A stretch of DNA of 64,000 bases, taken from the NCBI RefSeq assembly GCF_042242105.1, contig NC_092012.1, forward strand, positions 20,555,043-20,619,042. Direction: 5' to 3'. Positions 25,632-38,375 of this stretch are shown here, one piece after another. How positions within the stretch are numbered: position 1 is the stretch's first letter; every line of letters begins with the position of its first letter. The translations under genes and the position numbers were made by a program. The stretch is from Pempheris klunzingeri (taxonomy: Eukaryota; Chordata; Actinopteri; Acropomatiformes; Pempheridae). The notes beneath the pieces were generated by a model. That model searched no databases, was not told where the DNA came from, and was given only the letters and a program-made list of their open reading frames with translations.

Positions 25632-28600
25632 ATGGCGGCAGCCCTAAACAAAAACAACCACCAAAGTGATGTTGAATCTGTCGTTAACCGCTGGGTAGCG
25701 GATTACTACATGTATCATGTGCTAGAGTTATTCCGACAGGAGCAACACTTGGACTTCGAGGGCGTTAGAGACGTGCTGGACAGTGAGTAACAAACTGCCT
25801 CCGAGTGTTCTGCTACTTGGCCGCCAAAGCTAACTTTGGATACACTTTGTTTAGCTGTCGTAAAGTCACTGTGTCCGACTTCTGTGCTTCCAGACTGTTA
25901 ACGTGCTGCATGTCGAGTTTTCTAAAATGACTTCATGTTCGCCTCCGATACAGTTACTCTTCAGCGGGTACGCTAGCTAGCTTAGCCTAGCCGCGTCCCC
26001 GGTGGCACTTCACAGTGTGCCGCTCCTCGGAGGTGTGTGGAGGTTCACCTGGCACGACTGGCGATTGTAAAACCAGCTCGTCCTTAAAGTTGATTCTTTT
26101 GCTAAATCGAAAAATATAGTTAATCCCATAAAACATAACGTTACATCTCATCCTTGTGGTCTCTGGCTCAGTTAGTTGGCTGTGTGAGCGGCTTTAAATA
26201 TGCCAACCTGAGGTTTCTTTATTATCTGAACATGTGTGTTTAGGGGAAATAACAAGCTAATTCTTCATCCCGTCGCAGGTGTGCTGGGCCGCCCTGTGGA
26301 GGCCACTGATGCCATGCCCACAAAGATCAGAATGGTGCAGTATCTGTCCCGCATAAATGAGGGTGAAAAACTTGGTGAGATCAACGTGAATGCATCACAA
26401 TGACACATCTCAGTAACTGTCTCAACACTGCATATGTGTATTACAGTTTACTGTTAACATGAATGGACACAGAAGCACATTTCTGCCACTGTAATGGAAG
26501 AAAACGCATTTTCCGTTATTAATCCTTTTATTTAAACAGGTGGCCTCACTGAGATTGTCCAAGAGACACCTGTGTACAATCCCTCATTCCATTTGAACGT
26601 CAGTGCAATTTCATTAGTTGTAGCTCGTCTCATTGTACGCAGCACAGTATTTGAAACCACATTTTCCAACTTAAGATTCCTTCAGTGTGAACAACAGGTA
26701 CAGCTAATGTTAAAATATGCTGAGACCTGACAATAAGTGCTGTGTTTAAGTGTAGCCGGAAAGTCAGTTAAAGAGAACAATCCCACCTTTTTCATAAAAG
26801 TTGCAGTGGTGATACACAGAATCAAGCGACCTTAGGGTGGAGGGGTGGATACATGTATATAATGTCACCATTATCAAACACAGACATGACTGTGAGAATT
26901 CACATTGGAATGGTAATTTTTGACTGTCAGTGTGTGTGCATTAGGCAACAGTTAAACAGAATCTGAGGCTTTTCCTTAAATCACTAGTTGAGCAAACATC
27001 CAGTCCTCCAAGCATATTGTGACCCAGACACTACGCTGCTTTGTCCTGTCCTACAGACCTGTACTTTGAGTCTGACCAGTCCGTAACTCCACTGGAATCA
27101 GCCTTGACATTGCTGGAAAATATTAGCCAGGAAATCAATATTCCTCAGCAGGATTTTGAGAATGTATACATCTCACTTACAGATATGGTAAGTTTAAAAA
27201 AATAAATTTCTAAATATTTTTGATATTCATGTTCTGCACTGACTGGGATGGTAGAATATACTTGCCACCACAAACTTTCATTAGATTTGATTACTGTCTT
27301 TTTCTTTTATTTCTGTCTTTAGATTGTGAGGATTTTGATAAGGAACAGTGAGTTTGACAAAGCAAATGAGGTGCTGAACAAACACTTTCCCAAACCAGTG
27401 GTTGGCAAGGTGAGTTAAGCACAAACAGTAACTCAAACAGAATGCTCAGTCAGTAACTATGGTCATTGGTCCTATAGTCACTGCTTTGTTATCAAATGTT
27501 GCAGTGTCCTCTATTAACAAAACTGCTGTATTGAATTGTGAGTTTTTCCATTGCTCCATTGTGTTTTTTGGGTCTGAACGCCCACTAAGGTCCACACTGT
27601 CCTTGCGTTTACTCCAGTAACCCCCTTCAGCAGGTGTATATCTTGTAAATGGACACACAAATAAAATCAGGCTGTAATTACCTATGTCATTATCAGATGG
27701 ACCAGAGTATCTTGAAACTGGTCATGAAACAGCAAAGTCCTGGTTTTCACATCCTGTCACACATTAAATTATGTGAAGTGTACAGCACTGGGCTTAATGT
27801 GCTTCATGACATTGAATCAATGTTCAATTTGACTTGCATGTCTATAGATTTTGAAGACGATGCTGAAACGATTGTTCAGCCTGTTAATGAAATGAAACAG
27901 TTTTGACTTCATTTTTATGTTTGTGTTTCACTGTTTCTGTGTATGCTCCCTGTAGAAAGCTATATTCATGGAACTCATCAGACAGAAGAGTAAAAAGCAT
28001 GAAGTCATCGATCAAATCGACTTCCAGCAGTTCAAGGAGGAGATGTTAGCCTTTTGCCTAAAGCTCTGCCCATTCAATGTTCCCTTTCTCCACAAGGTAT
28101 GCTGCTATGGATTAAGCGCAACACTTGTTGCACTGAAACAATTTTTCGTTTCCTTTATGTTGATACGGTAACATAAAACTGGTTGACTACTATACATTGG
28201 GGTTAAAGATTTTATTGCCCTTTGAGGCTGATGCATCAACAGCACTGTTTTCTAATTCTATCAAAAGTTTTTGTATTCAGTTGTTAACCAATCTGTTCAA
28301 CAGTTCAACAAGCTCAACAAAAAGCCTCGCCTGTGACGTCCACAGACAGAACACTGTTGATTTGGTGGTGAAGTACATGCACTTTTACTTTTTTAGTGTT
28401 TATTTTGGTTTTGCTTTGTGTATGTGTAACAGGCTGCAGAACAGCTTATCAATAAAAGACTGACAGAGCCAGACAACGAGTCATCTGGATGTGATGGCCA
28501 AGAAGAGCCTGGACCATCCTCAGCTCCACAAGTAATCACTGTCCCGTTTATACCCAGGTAGGCTCTCTCTCCTTTTCAGTGCATGCCAAACAAGCTGATA

Positions 28601-31600
28601 ATTACTGTTAAAGTACAACACTGTCAGCACTATGGTCACTGTTAAGTCACACAACGTCATCCGACGCACTCTGCACTACAGGACTGCATTGGGATGGGGT
28701 CCCAAATATCAAGGGAGTGTATGGTTTAAACTTTCTGTGGGCGAGAGGCGGCGGTCAGTTAAAGCTGCAGGATTTTCATAGGATGAAAATTCTAGAAATT
28801 TATGTGTGTTATGATGTCTACTTTAAATAGCTGCTGGTTTATTAAGAATAAACATCACATGAACAGATTGGACATGAAGCAAGTCCTCTTACACAACTGT
28901 GAACTAGACTGAACCTCAGCATGATCATTGGCGTTGCCATGCATACATATACAAGGTACGGTGGCTTGTAATGACCAAACAGGATGGTCGTTTAGTCAAA
29001 TGATCTGCTTAGATCAAAAGTGTTATGTTTAAATGCAGAGGAGGAGAATGTCATTTTGCTACTTTATTCCAGACAGGTATGCATCTTTTTACTAATGCTG
29101 CACAGTAAGATAACATTGTGTCCCTGCGGGGGGGACACCAAATCAGTGGGACTCTATTGTGCAGGCAGGAATGGTCAGAATGTTTGTGGGTGTGGACGGG
29201 AGCGAAACACACACACATTGCAGGAGTGGTTAGAAATCCAACAGTAGCTGGATTAAGAAAACAGTCGAAACAGCATTGGCAAGAGACAGCCACCTGACAC
29301 AGAAATCTCTGTTTCTCCAGATCTTGTCCACCCCCGCCTGTCTCTATCTGCCTATCGGCAGATCTCTTTATTTATAGTGGGCCTATCTCTGAAGGAAGGC
29401 AAAGGCATTACTGACCCCACAGTGTCAAAATCATCAAATCATCTGTGCCATTTTTGGAAAGAATAAGAGGAAATGATGTGGCCCCCTAATTAGCTTTACT
29501 AATACCCTGATTACTAAGATCTACCATTAGCAGCTATGCTAACCACATTTTGTATCCATGTAACATATTACTGTTCTCACAATATGCATTTATTGGTACT
29601 TAGTCACAACTGTTGGCTGCCGATTCCTCTTTGGTTTAAATACCCTGTTCAATCTGTCCTTCTTGTGCCTATTGTATCTTCCAGTGAACACACAATTATT
29701 CAGAGAAGCAGGCTGGAAATGGCTTACAAGGCTTTGACTGCAGGCTCAAAAGAGAGAACATTTGCTCAGCTGGAGGAAGAAATGGAGAGAGAGGAGCAGG
29801 CACGAAAGCCTGCACCTCTCCCTAGTCTCAAGAAGGGCACTAATTGGGACTCGGAGCAGAATGGGCCATTTCAGAGAGACTCAGGCAGTCCTTTGGAGGC
29901 TTCCCCAGCAGAGCAACCTCCACAAACGGATGCTGTTCCTCAAACACAGGCAAGTTCGCTCTCAAAGAAACTCTCTGTGCTGAGAAACAGGCCGCTCTAC
30001 ACTGTGGCGAGACTGGTGGTCGAGGAGGACAGTCAGAGGAGCTCACAGTGCTCAACAGCTTCACAGGCCCTGCTGACCAACAGAACAGAAGAGCCCCCAC
30101 AGTCTGAAGCTAGACCCGATGAAGAAGACCTACAGAACCCAGTCACGGACAGTGAGGTTCCCAAACCCACACGGAAGCGTCCCAGAAAAACCAGCAAAAG
30201 ACGCAGGTAAGGGTTGTTCATTTTTACATGAAGTTGGGGGATGCCCTGAAGTCCGAATCAGAATACCACTGCAGATAGACATGACCAGTTACCTGGTTGG
30301 TGGTCTATACTTTAAAACGTTTTACGAAAGGGTTGTTAAACAGGTAGAATTGTGATGGATTGAATTTTTCTTTTATTGCTGTGAAAAAACCAACGCATCC
30401 TCACGTTTGGTGGTTCATCTTTAACCACTGAGGCCCTGAAAAATGCTGCCGCACACACTCTGTGTTTGCACTCACAGATGCTGGTGTTCAGGATAAAACC
30501 CTATCGGACAGGGGCCATTTGTGGTTATTAAAAGTATGTACAAACAGCAAAGGGTGAACTGTGAACAAAGCTCTTTTTGTTTAGTTTTTAAAGCAATAAG
30601 GTCCAGATACATGGACAAGTAATAAAGTCTTAAGAAAATGATTATTCTTCAAACAGTAAATGATATGCTTTAGGCTGATTTGGCTTTTTCAAAGGACAAC
30701 ACAAAGCAGTCTTATGTATATTAATTACAAGTGTATTAATATATATATATGAGCTCCAACCCCTGGTAGGTGTCACATGACCGTGGTAGTGCGGTCATTG
30801 TCACAGATGTATAATTATGCATATGTAGAATTGCTGCTCAAACTGTATTTTCACTTCCCCAGGCTGCTCTGTCTTCCTCACATAGGTCTGGTCCTGTCTA
30901 GCCTCACAATTAGTCATGGTGACCGGAACACAAGCAAATGTGACTTTTCAGAAATGTTTGAAACCAGGAATCAATAGGTCATCAATATCAGATCACCTGA
31001 CTAACTACTTTACATTATTTTTTTTTAACTGTTGATACACTTCTGCATCTCAGTGGAGAAACATTAGTTTTACACCTGCCCCTGTATAGCACATCATTAG
31101 TAGGCTGCTTGTGGTCCTGTATTGCTCAGTGAGTGTGCAGCACTAAAACTGCTTGTTCTGTCCAGCAGAGCCTTGACAAAGTCGTCAGCAGACAGTGAAG
31201 GAGACCTCCCTGACTCTGTGGCCAGCAGGGAAACCTGTGTGGAAAAACTTCACAACCAGTCCAAGGCTTCACTCAGAAGGTTAGTCCAAGTGTAAAATGT
31301 CAGGGCTGCCGCACGGGTTACTACCATGTGGTAATGTTGAGCCATACTGGTGAAACCATGAGGCTGTTAGGACAGTGGTGTCAGTCTGATAGCCAACTTA
31401 AAACTGAATTAACTTTATGGGATCTGGAAGAAAATTGAATCTTTTTTGTATATTTTTAAAAAAAAAAAAACATTTAGCAATTATAGTTTGAAACAGTTTT
31501 ATCAGAAAGATCTATCCTTCCCTTTATCATGCTTGACTGAGTCCCATCTTCCATCATGCAAAAGCCACGCTAAATCACAACAGTCATCAGACAACGACGA

Positions 31601-32570
31601 AGACTCAAGCTCAGTGCGGACCTCTCAAGAACAACTGGACAGCAACCCTCTGAGCAAGCAAGTCCAAACACAGCATTCATTTGATGTCACTGTTGGTGTG
31701 TGATTCCATGGCTGACAACATTTGCTAACCTCTATGTATTGATGCAGGGATCCAGGTAATACAGGTGAAGCTTGTATCGCAGATTCCTCTTTGGAAAGCT
31801 CACCTGAACTCTTCCCTCCTCGCCCTGTTCCTCAAACGAGCTCCACCCCTCACAAGGACTCCGCTCAAGACAAAGATCCTTCCCATTCTAAATGGTTAGT
31901 GAGATACAGCAGTACAGCTTTAGCTAAGTATGGACTGACTCACCTGCTGTCAATTAAATGCAACTATGAAGCAAAACTCCATCCAACATATTTGAATAAC
32001 AGCTCTAAAAATATTGAAGATGCAGCACTGTTTTGTTCAGCTGTTTATCAGTCATCATCATGAATTAAGGGTGCCAGGCATGACAAGGAACTGTTGTTAA
32101 CAGGAAACGACTGTGCCGCACCGCAAAGGAGAGTAAGGACACGTGGAGCGATGAAGAGTCGTATTTCAGCACCAGGAAGAGCGGTAGTATTCATCAGATG
32201 TCTGCTTCTGATTAATCCCATATAAATCTGGTTGTGAAAATGTTGTTCATGCGGTAATCTTTTGTTTTTCTCAAAGGATCGCACAACGAGAGCACCGTTT
32301 CCAATTCAGGCCACAAGAAGAAGGTGAGCATAACGAGGCTTGTACCTGCAATACTCAAAAGCGAAAAATGAGCAGAGAGCAGAGTAACCTCATGTTCCTT
32401 TTGTGTTGCAGAAGTGGACTGAGAGTGAGACAGACATGTTAAAAGAAGGGGTAAAGAAATTCGGAGAGGGCAACTGGAGCAAGATACGGGCATATTACTC
32501 CTTCAAAGACAGAACAAATGTGAATATTAAAGACCGATGGAGGACGCTGAAAAAATTAAAACTGGTTTGA
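25632..32570 (+). CDS. terf2: Telomeric repeat-binding factor (TRF2-type shelterin protein)
   Basis: Binds double-stranded TTAGGG repeats and protects telomere ends. Firm exons: 25632-25782, 26279-26374, 27057-27187, 27323-27409, 27956-28096, 28433-28557, 29685-30206, 31166 (or 31169)-about 31279/31289, 32104-32183, 32277-32323 and 32412-32570. Two exons near 31542-31693 and 31748/31756-31894 are clearly coding, but their splice joins are uncertain. The TRFH dimerisation domain fills exons 1-6 ([19 protein letters not shown] onward). A long polar linker follows. The last exon carries the single Myb/SANT telobox ([33 protein letters not shown]). The start codon sits almost directly before TRFH, so neither the basic Gly/Arg-rich N-terminus of mammalian TRF2 nor the acidic one of TRF1 is seen. 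The symbol rests on the neighbour nip7, as in human 16q22. The Myb end is more TRF1-like. Confidence 0.85.
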
Positions 32571-32587
32571 GATGGAGGGCATTGTAC

Positions 32588-32704
32588 AATAAACTTTTCC
32601 CCCACCACCGACGCATTTTTTGGATAGGTTTAGGTAGGCAGTACCTCTTTGTTGGTTGTGTTTTGGAATCATGATTTATAGGATTCTTTTTCTAGTTCAA
32701 TAAA
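32588..32704 (+). terminator. terf2: terf2 polyadenylation signals
   Basis: Two AATAAA hexamers follow the terf2 stop codon, at about 32588-32593 and 32699-32704, the second with a T/G-rich stretch behind it (GAGTTGTTTCATTG). They place the transcript end within about 160 bases of the stop. Confidence 0.65.
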
Positions 32705-32827
32705 TTTTCATGATTCACTTTGCAAGATGAGTTGTTTCATTGCTATAAAAAAACCTAAATGGTGCCTGACATGCATTTTCACTGTGGCCTTGTCTACAGC
32801 ATACTCACAAAGACTCAGACATTGTGG

Positions 32828-32833
32828 ATTTAT
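32828..32833 (-). terminator. nip7: nip7 polyadenylation signal
   Basis: TTTATT on the plus strand is AATAAA on the minus strand, about 310 bases after the nip7 stop. It lies just over 120 bases from the last terf2 signal, so the two convergent genes have almost abutting ends. Confidence 0.5.
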
Positions 32834-33139
32834 TTGAAAGTAGTCATTTACAAAACAAATACTGAAAAGCCCCCACGCCACCTTCATTTTGACTGGAAGC
32901 CAGAGTGAAGGGAAGTCTGAGAAGGCTCAGTCCCAAAGTCAGTCAACAGGGGTCTTGGTTTCAGTCCCAACACACTGAGCACTGGACACATGGGCCTGTT
33001 GTAACAGCTGGGCGCTTACATCCAACCCCCTCGGTTCAAATGAATTGTTGCTGTTCTGGATGTCAGTTTCCGTGAATGCCATTGGGTATTAAATGGGTTA
33101 AGAAAAGCTGTATTTGACAGTCCAGTTGTTGATGCATCT

Positions 33140-35467
33140 TTATGTTAAGGTGTCCTCATTCCTAATGAACTCTCCTACATCGGCCTGGTGGAACACTACG
33201 ATGGACATGGGGTCCACTCGCCGACACTCCTGCGTGGACTTGGCTGCCACTCCAAAACCCTGAGAAATGAGACAGAGCCGGGTCAGGAATCCCCTCAGTG
33301 AACAAGGACCATGTGCGCAATACAGCAGCATAGTGAAAAAACTTACCAGGGGCACATCAGCCATGGAGTAGACCACGACCCCCTGGTACTGCATGGTGTT
33401 CTCGGTGATCCTCCCGAGCCCAGATTTTAGCACATGGTTCCCATAGAGGAAAGACTGCTCTGCTCCAGGTTTCACCCACACCTTGAACTGTAGACAGATG
33501 GAAAAGCTTCAAGTTATTCATACACGCAGGAATAAACCTACTTTAACCTTAGTGGCAGGGATGAAACATCTGAATGACACAGCAGGGGAAAAGAATGGTA
33601 AAAGGACAAGCTGTATGCAGAAACATGCTCGGTGAATCATCAGCAAAGATCCTGCTGGAGGCACGTCCCCGGGAGAGCCTGACAAATGGACATGGACAGG
33701 GCTGTCACAATCTCATATCCTCGCTATTTGATCATCTCAGCCACAACACAAAACCAATATTGCAAATCCAGGATAACATCATTGGTGCAAATACAATGCA
33801 TCATAAAGAGAGTGTCAATATACTGCAATTGTATTCTAAAATATCCAGCTCAATTCGTCTTTAGTCCTCATCTCATCAGATTCAACCATCTTCAGGGATA
33901 ATCATTGTGTACTTCACTACTTCATAGGACAGCACTCTCCTCTTAGAACTTACCCCTTCACACTTAAGACGGCTCCAAAAATATCAGTATGAGGTGGTGT
34001 TGCCGTTAGGAGCCATGAGCTGATATAACTCTAAGAGTTGTATTTGAACATGTGACGATGTGCTTTTGGACCTGAGAGCTTCACTCTAGTGCATTTACAG
34101 AAAACACTATTCTCCTCCGCTGGAAAATATTTTTTGTCTGAAAAATAAATGAAATGCATTTAAAATCGAAAAGGATTGTGCAATTAGTACCAGCAACACA
34201 GGCAGCTGATGGTAAGCTATTCCTGTTCAACATGGCTTACAAGGAAATGAAAATAAAAAGTGGTGGCTATTATTAAAACCTGTGCTTTTCCTGTTGTTAC
34301 AAGTCCAACTGCATGCATAGATGGTGTGTAAAGACAAAAAGGCAGTCGGTGTGCTGCTGCTGCTGCTGTTGTTACTATCATGTGGCTCATAAAAAAACAT
34401 GTCACTAACATTCCACTAGCAGATAACACCTGCATACATCAGTTCTTACTGGCATGTAGTAACTAGTGTAGTAACATAGTGCTAAACAGCACATCACTGC
34501 TGCTAGCACAAAGTAAATAGGGCATTTGACATAATAGCTACTGGCTTCCATTTAGCATTATGGGTCAACTTAGTAGCATGTCACGTATTTAGACAATAGT
34601 TATAAGCAGAATGTTATAGCATGAGCTACCAGTACCAACACAGTGTAGGAGCATGATGTGCTCATGTGGCACACACAGAGAGGACATGCACTTGAGAGTG
34701 TCATGTCAGTAGATTAACACAGACTCTACATATGCCACTGAACTATAAGGGTGGCCTGTCAGAAGGCACTTTTGATCCCTCTATTACCCAGAGTACACTG
34801 CTCTTTTTCTGGACTCATTGACATCAACTCAAACTGAGGCTCTGCTGAAAAGGAGGCGTCATTTCACTAAATATCTGTGTTGCCACAACCTCCTTTATTG
34901 GTAGGAGACAAGGGAGGAGGGAAGGATGCAAATGATGGCAGCAGAGACACAAATAAGAGAAATGGGATGCACCCTGTCACCTTCGCATAGGGCGCCAGGA
35001 AATCCAGAGCCGTGATGTGCAGGCGGAACTTATTGGTCTTTGTGAACTTCCCGAAACACGTCCCCACTGACACGAGCTTGTCCCGGGAGATGTTTGTGGC
35101 CAACTTAAGAATTTTCTCACTGTGGACAGAAAACGATGACGCATGAATTCCTCGCTGTAAAAGCACTGGTAGATACCAACACATGGGTGTCTGCTCCTGG
35201 ATTACCTCATGTAGTACACACGGTCATTGTGTAGCCTGAAGCAGTAGGTACCGTCAGGTCGGTCAACAAGGAGTTTGATGTTTTCACCGATGCTGTTGCG
35301 GGAGACAGGATAGTGGTTCATACACACACAGGCAGGCTAACAAGGATGCTAGCAGTTTTTGTATCATTTGAATGTTAACAGGCGAGCAAAATGTCCCCCA
35401 AGTTCACTTACTACTTCGACAGTTTCTCAAACATCGTTTTCGTCTCCTCGTCTGTTAGCGGCCTCAT
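33140..35467 (-). CDS. nip7: 60S ribosome biogenesis factor NIP7
   Basis: Conserved nucleolar protein needed for 27S pre-rRNA processing and 60S subunit assembly. Exons on the minus strand: 35467-35412, 35292-35206, 35119-34981, 33487-33347 and 33259-33140. They join in phase to 180 residues, exactly the human length. The protein starts [21 protein letters not shown] and ends EDTLT, near-identical to the mammalian protein throughout. The N-terminal domain spans about 1-94. The C-terminal PUA RNA-binding domain spans about 95-170, with [18 protein letters not shown] and [20 protein letters not shown]. The gene is tail to tail with terf2, as expected from human 16q22, and head to head with the cdc42se2-like gene. 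The largest intron (33488-34980) contains no element I can name. Confidence 0.97.
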
Positions 35468-35670
35468 CTTTAAGAGTATTTAAGAACAACTTTGGTGAGC
35501 GAGCACTTGCACCGCCTGAGAGAACCTTGAGCACGTGGGTCAACACGGAAGCAGTCACACTCGATAACGGAAGTAGGTCGACGTCATCAGCGAGCTCGGT
35601 TCCTGGTTTTTTTTTCTACAGCTTTCAGTCGAACGGACATTTCTACTCCGGCTGAAACCGACGCCGTCTG
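35468..35670. promoter_or_regulatory. Shared two-way promoter of nip7 and cdc42se2-like gene
   Basis: The nip7 start codon (35467, minus strand) and the first donor of the plus-strand gene (CGTCTG|GTAAGT at 35670/35671) are only about 200 bases apart. The interval is CpG-rich and contains CACGTGG at 35532-35538, an E-box core. A pyrimidine tract with TCGAACGG near 35625 could lie close to the plus-strand start. High CpG continues into the first plus-strand intron to about 36060. Confidence 0.6.
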
Positions 35671-37580
35671 GTAAGTTTTTCCATCTTAAAATGATCATAA
35701 CTCTCGCGAATGGGTTAATTATACCGCTGGTAAACAGTTACGCGAACATTTATTGATTTTACATTTCGTTTTTGCCGAGCCTGGAAGTCACACTTTCGAA
35801 AACGGGCTCAGTTAGCCTGGTTAGCTAGCTGTCAGTGGAAAAAAACACGGATCCGCTGCCATTAGCGGGCTAGTGAACGCTAGCTTGTGAGCTAACTCTG
35901 TTAGCAGCGGATAATGCTAACGACCCTGCTCTAGTAAAGTAATTCAACTAAAGTCAGATATGAAACCCCGGGCTGGCACCAGTGACTGGGGTAAGGTGCA
36001 CCCAGGTGTGGGTTCAGCTCGGACCCGCTGTGTGAGGAGGCTTTGCCGCAGCGGCGCTAAGTTACATAACGTTCATTTGTTTGTAAATACCGATTAAGTT
36101 CGTGTTAACCGAGATCACAGTCAGAGTAACTAATCCTTTAACTGTCGTTAAGACCAGCCTGCAGCACCTCTGCATCACCCTGTGGCACCTGAGGGTTTGA
36201 TTCACCTGCACGGACTGCACAACGTCAGCGATGTGTAATGTCACATTAGGAAATCTACTTTGTCAGCGAGCTCGTTGCATTTGGTAAATCATTTGATCCT
36301 CCTGTCACCTCCTGCCTGACACCAATAATGGCTGGAGAAAAAAAATAGCCTGTTTTTTGGCCAAGTAAAGTCATACACAGCACAACCATTGTGTTACATT
36401 CAGTGACATGACACATCTCTAAATGTCTGATCCTCATTATACTTTACAATTTTGGAATGATTCATAAAAAAAAAAATCTTCCCAGTGGTACTCTGTCCTA
36501 ACACACATGTACATCACTTTCTTAAAGATGAGTGTCATCTTGAGTCACCATTTGGAGATGCATCAGTCAGGCAACATTATATGAAGAAAAATTCCTTCCA
36601 TCCAATTAATGGAATAGGTCTCTATAACATCATGGCTCTAGGGAAATATTCAATGTCAAGGCTGCTGTGCTAACACCAGCATTATGCACGCTGAAACGGG
36701 GGCTAACCAGTGACTGTGAAAGCCAAAGGTTACAATCAAATACTTTTGTTTTTTACCTCAGGAGACAAAACCTGAAGTACTGATCTCTTGGGTTACGTAT
36801 GGGTTGTAGTGGGTGACTACTTTGGGCCCCACATTGAATCACACGGTGAAACACCTACACACTGACCCAGTTTCCTCCGTTTTGAGAACTCACTGTGAGA
36901 CTCAATATGACACAAATGTTTGCATTTGATACATAGTATTTCTTTAGATTTCATTTCTTTATGTTGTGCAACTATCTACTCTGCATTGGTCAGAATATGT
37001 AGTATGTGTGTGTACAATCAGTAAAGGTGTGTAACAGCAGTTAATTTTTAATAAAGAGTAAGCATACAAATGAATATGAAATACAATAGTTTGCATTGGA
37101 ACAGTTGTACACCAGTGTTGCTGCCTCCGGGCTTGACCCCATTAGCTGTGGCTGTTGCCAAAGGAAAGACTTTCTTAAGTGAAGGCAGTGGCAGGCAAGG
37201 ACCAAAGTTGGCTACTAAATAGCAACCACATGATACTACTTTTCACTTCAAAATATTGCGACTAGGTGGAAAACAACAACTTTCATTCAGGACTTTCATT
37301 AGACCAGTGCCTTGCAAGAGGGTGCCCATAACTTGCTGATCCAAATCTATGATCGCTTGAGGTTACAAACAAAGTGTAGACATTATGGATAACACACCTT
37401 TCACTTGCTGACAGGAGTGTGCTGCCCTGTGTCGGGACAACACTTTGTGTGCCAACGGTTTCCCCAGCCATCAGTTTCCGGTGAGAGTTTGTGACTGGTA
37501 AAAACTGAACAGGAAGACAGACGCACAGAGACGTCTGAACTGAGAGAGGAAACTGCTGTGGCTTGTTCATCAGCCTCAGA

Positions 37581-38375
37581 ATGACTGAGTTCTGGGTTTG
37601 TTTCAGCTGCTGCATTGCAGAGCAGCCACAACCTGTGAGTATGAAATTAACATGGAAGACAAATTGATTACGGTTTAGGTAGAATGTAGGTTAATAAAGA
37701 GCGCAGTATTCCCTGGTGAATGCTCACTAGTCGTAGATAAATGCTCTTTAAAACCACTGAGGCCGTGTCGTGCACAACAGTCTATAGCACATCCTCTTTT
37801 TATTATACATGAAATAAGAAAGAAGTAGGGCCTCCAGCTAACCGCATCACCCTGTCTGATACGACACTTTCAATTAGGTTTATTTTTGTGGCTCATTGTA
37901 GTCGGCCAGGTAAGATAAAAGGAATCATGATTGTCGGCACATCTTTCAGACGGTAAACAGGAGGGGAATGAGTAAGCTCTGATTCTGCTGGTGTTAACCT
38001 CCTCTCCATCCCCACTGATTAGTAGTGTTACCATAAGTATATTTGGGATGATAAGACCAGTGATCTTTAGGTGAAAATAAATATGTTTATGGTGCTCATT
38101 TTCAGAAACGGCGGCGACGGATCGATCGCTCCATGATCGGGGAGCCAACGAACTTTGTCCACACCACACATGTAGGCTCGGGGGAAATGGGCCTGGGATT
38201 GGCATCAGTAGGTTTTTCTGTCCTCTTTACGGAATATTCAAAGTACAGTGAACATACATTTTGTCATATTTAGTATTTACAGACATTTTGATACCTGTAG
38301 GTGGACCTTGTTCAGGCCCAGATGAAATCTAAAGGAGGCTACGCACATGGAGGGTCTGAAGGTTCTCAGTTGTAA
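37581..38375 (+). CDS. cdc42se2: CDC42 small effector protein, SE2-like
   Basis: Small adaptor that binds active CDC42 at the plasma membrane and influences actin. Coding exons 37581-37634, 38106-38207 and 38301-38375 give 76 residues (human SE2 84, SE1 79). It begins [18 protein letters not shown], with Cys 7, 10 and 11 as likely palmitoylation sites, then the basic run KRRRR (19-23) and the CRIB motif [14 protein letters not shown] (29-42), with its conserved Pro, Phe and two His. The [15 protein letters not shown] segment and [10 protein letters not shown] favour SE2 over SE1. The non-coding first exon ends at 35670. A further intron follows in the 3' untranslated region (donor at 38380, acceptor at 39182). 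A likely polyadenylation signal is at 39712-39717. The tail after GGY is shorter than in mammals. Confidence 0.92.

Noticed and set aside
34340-34380. CTG triplet run in the nip7 intron as a disease-like expansion
   Set aside because: Only about four CTG units, well within normal background.
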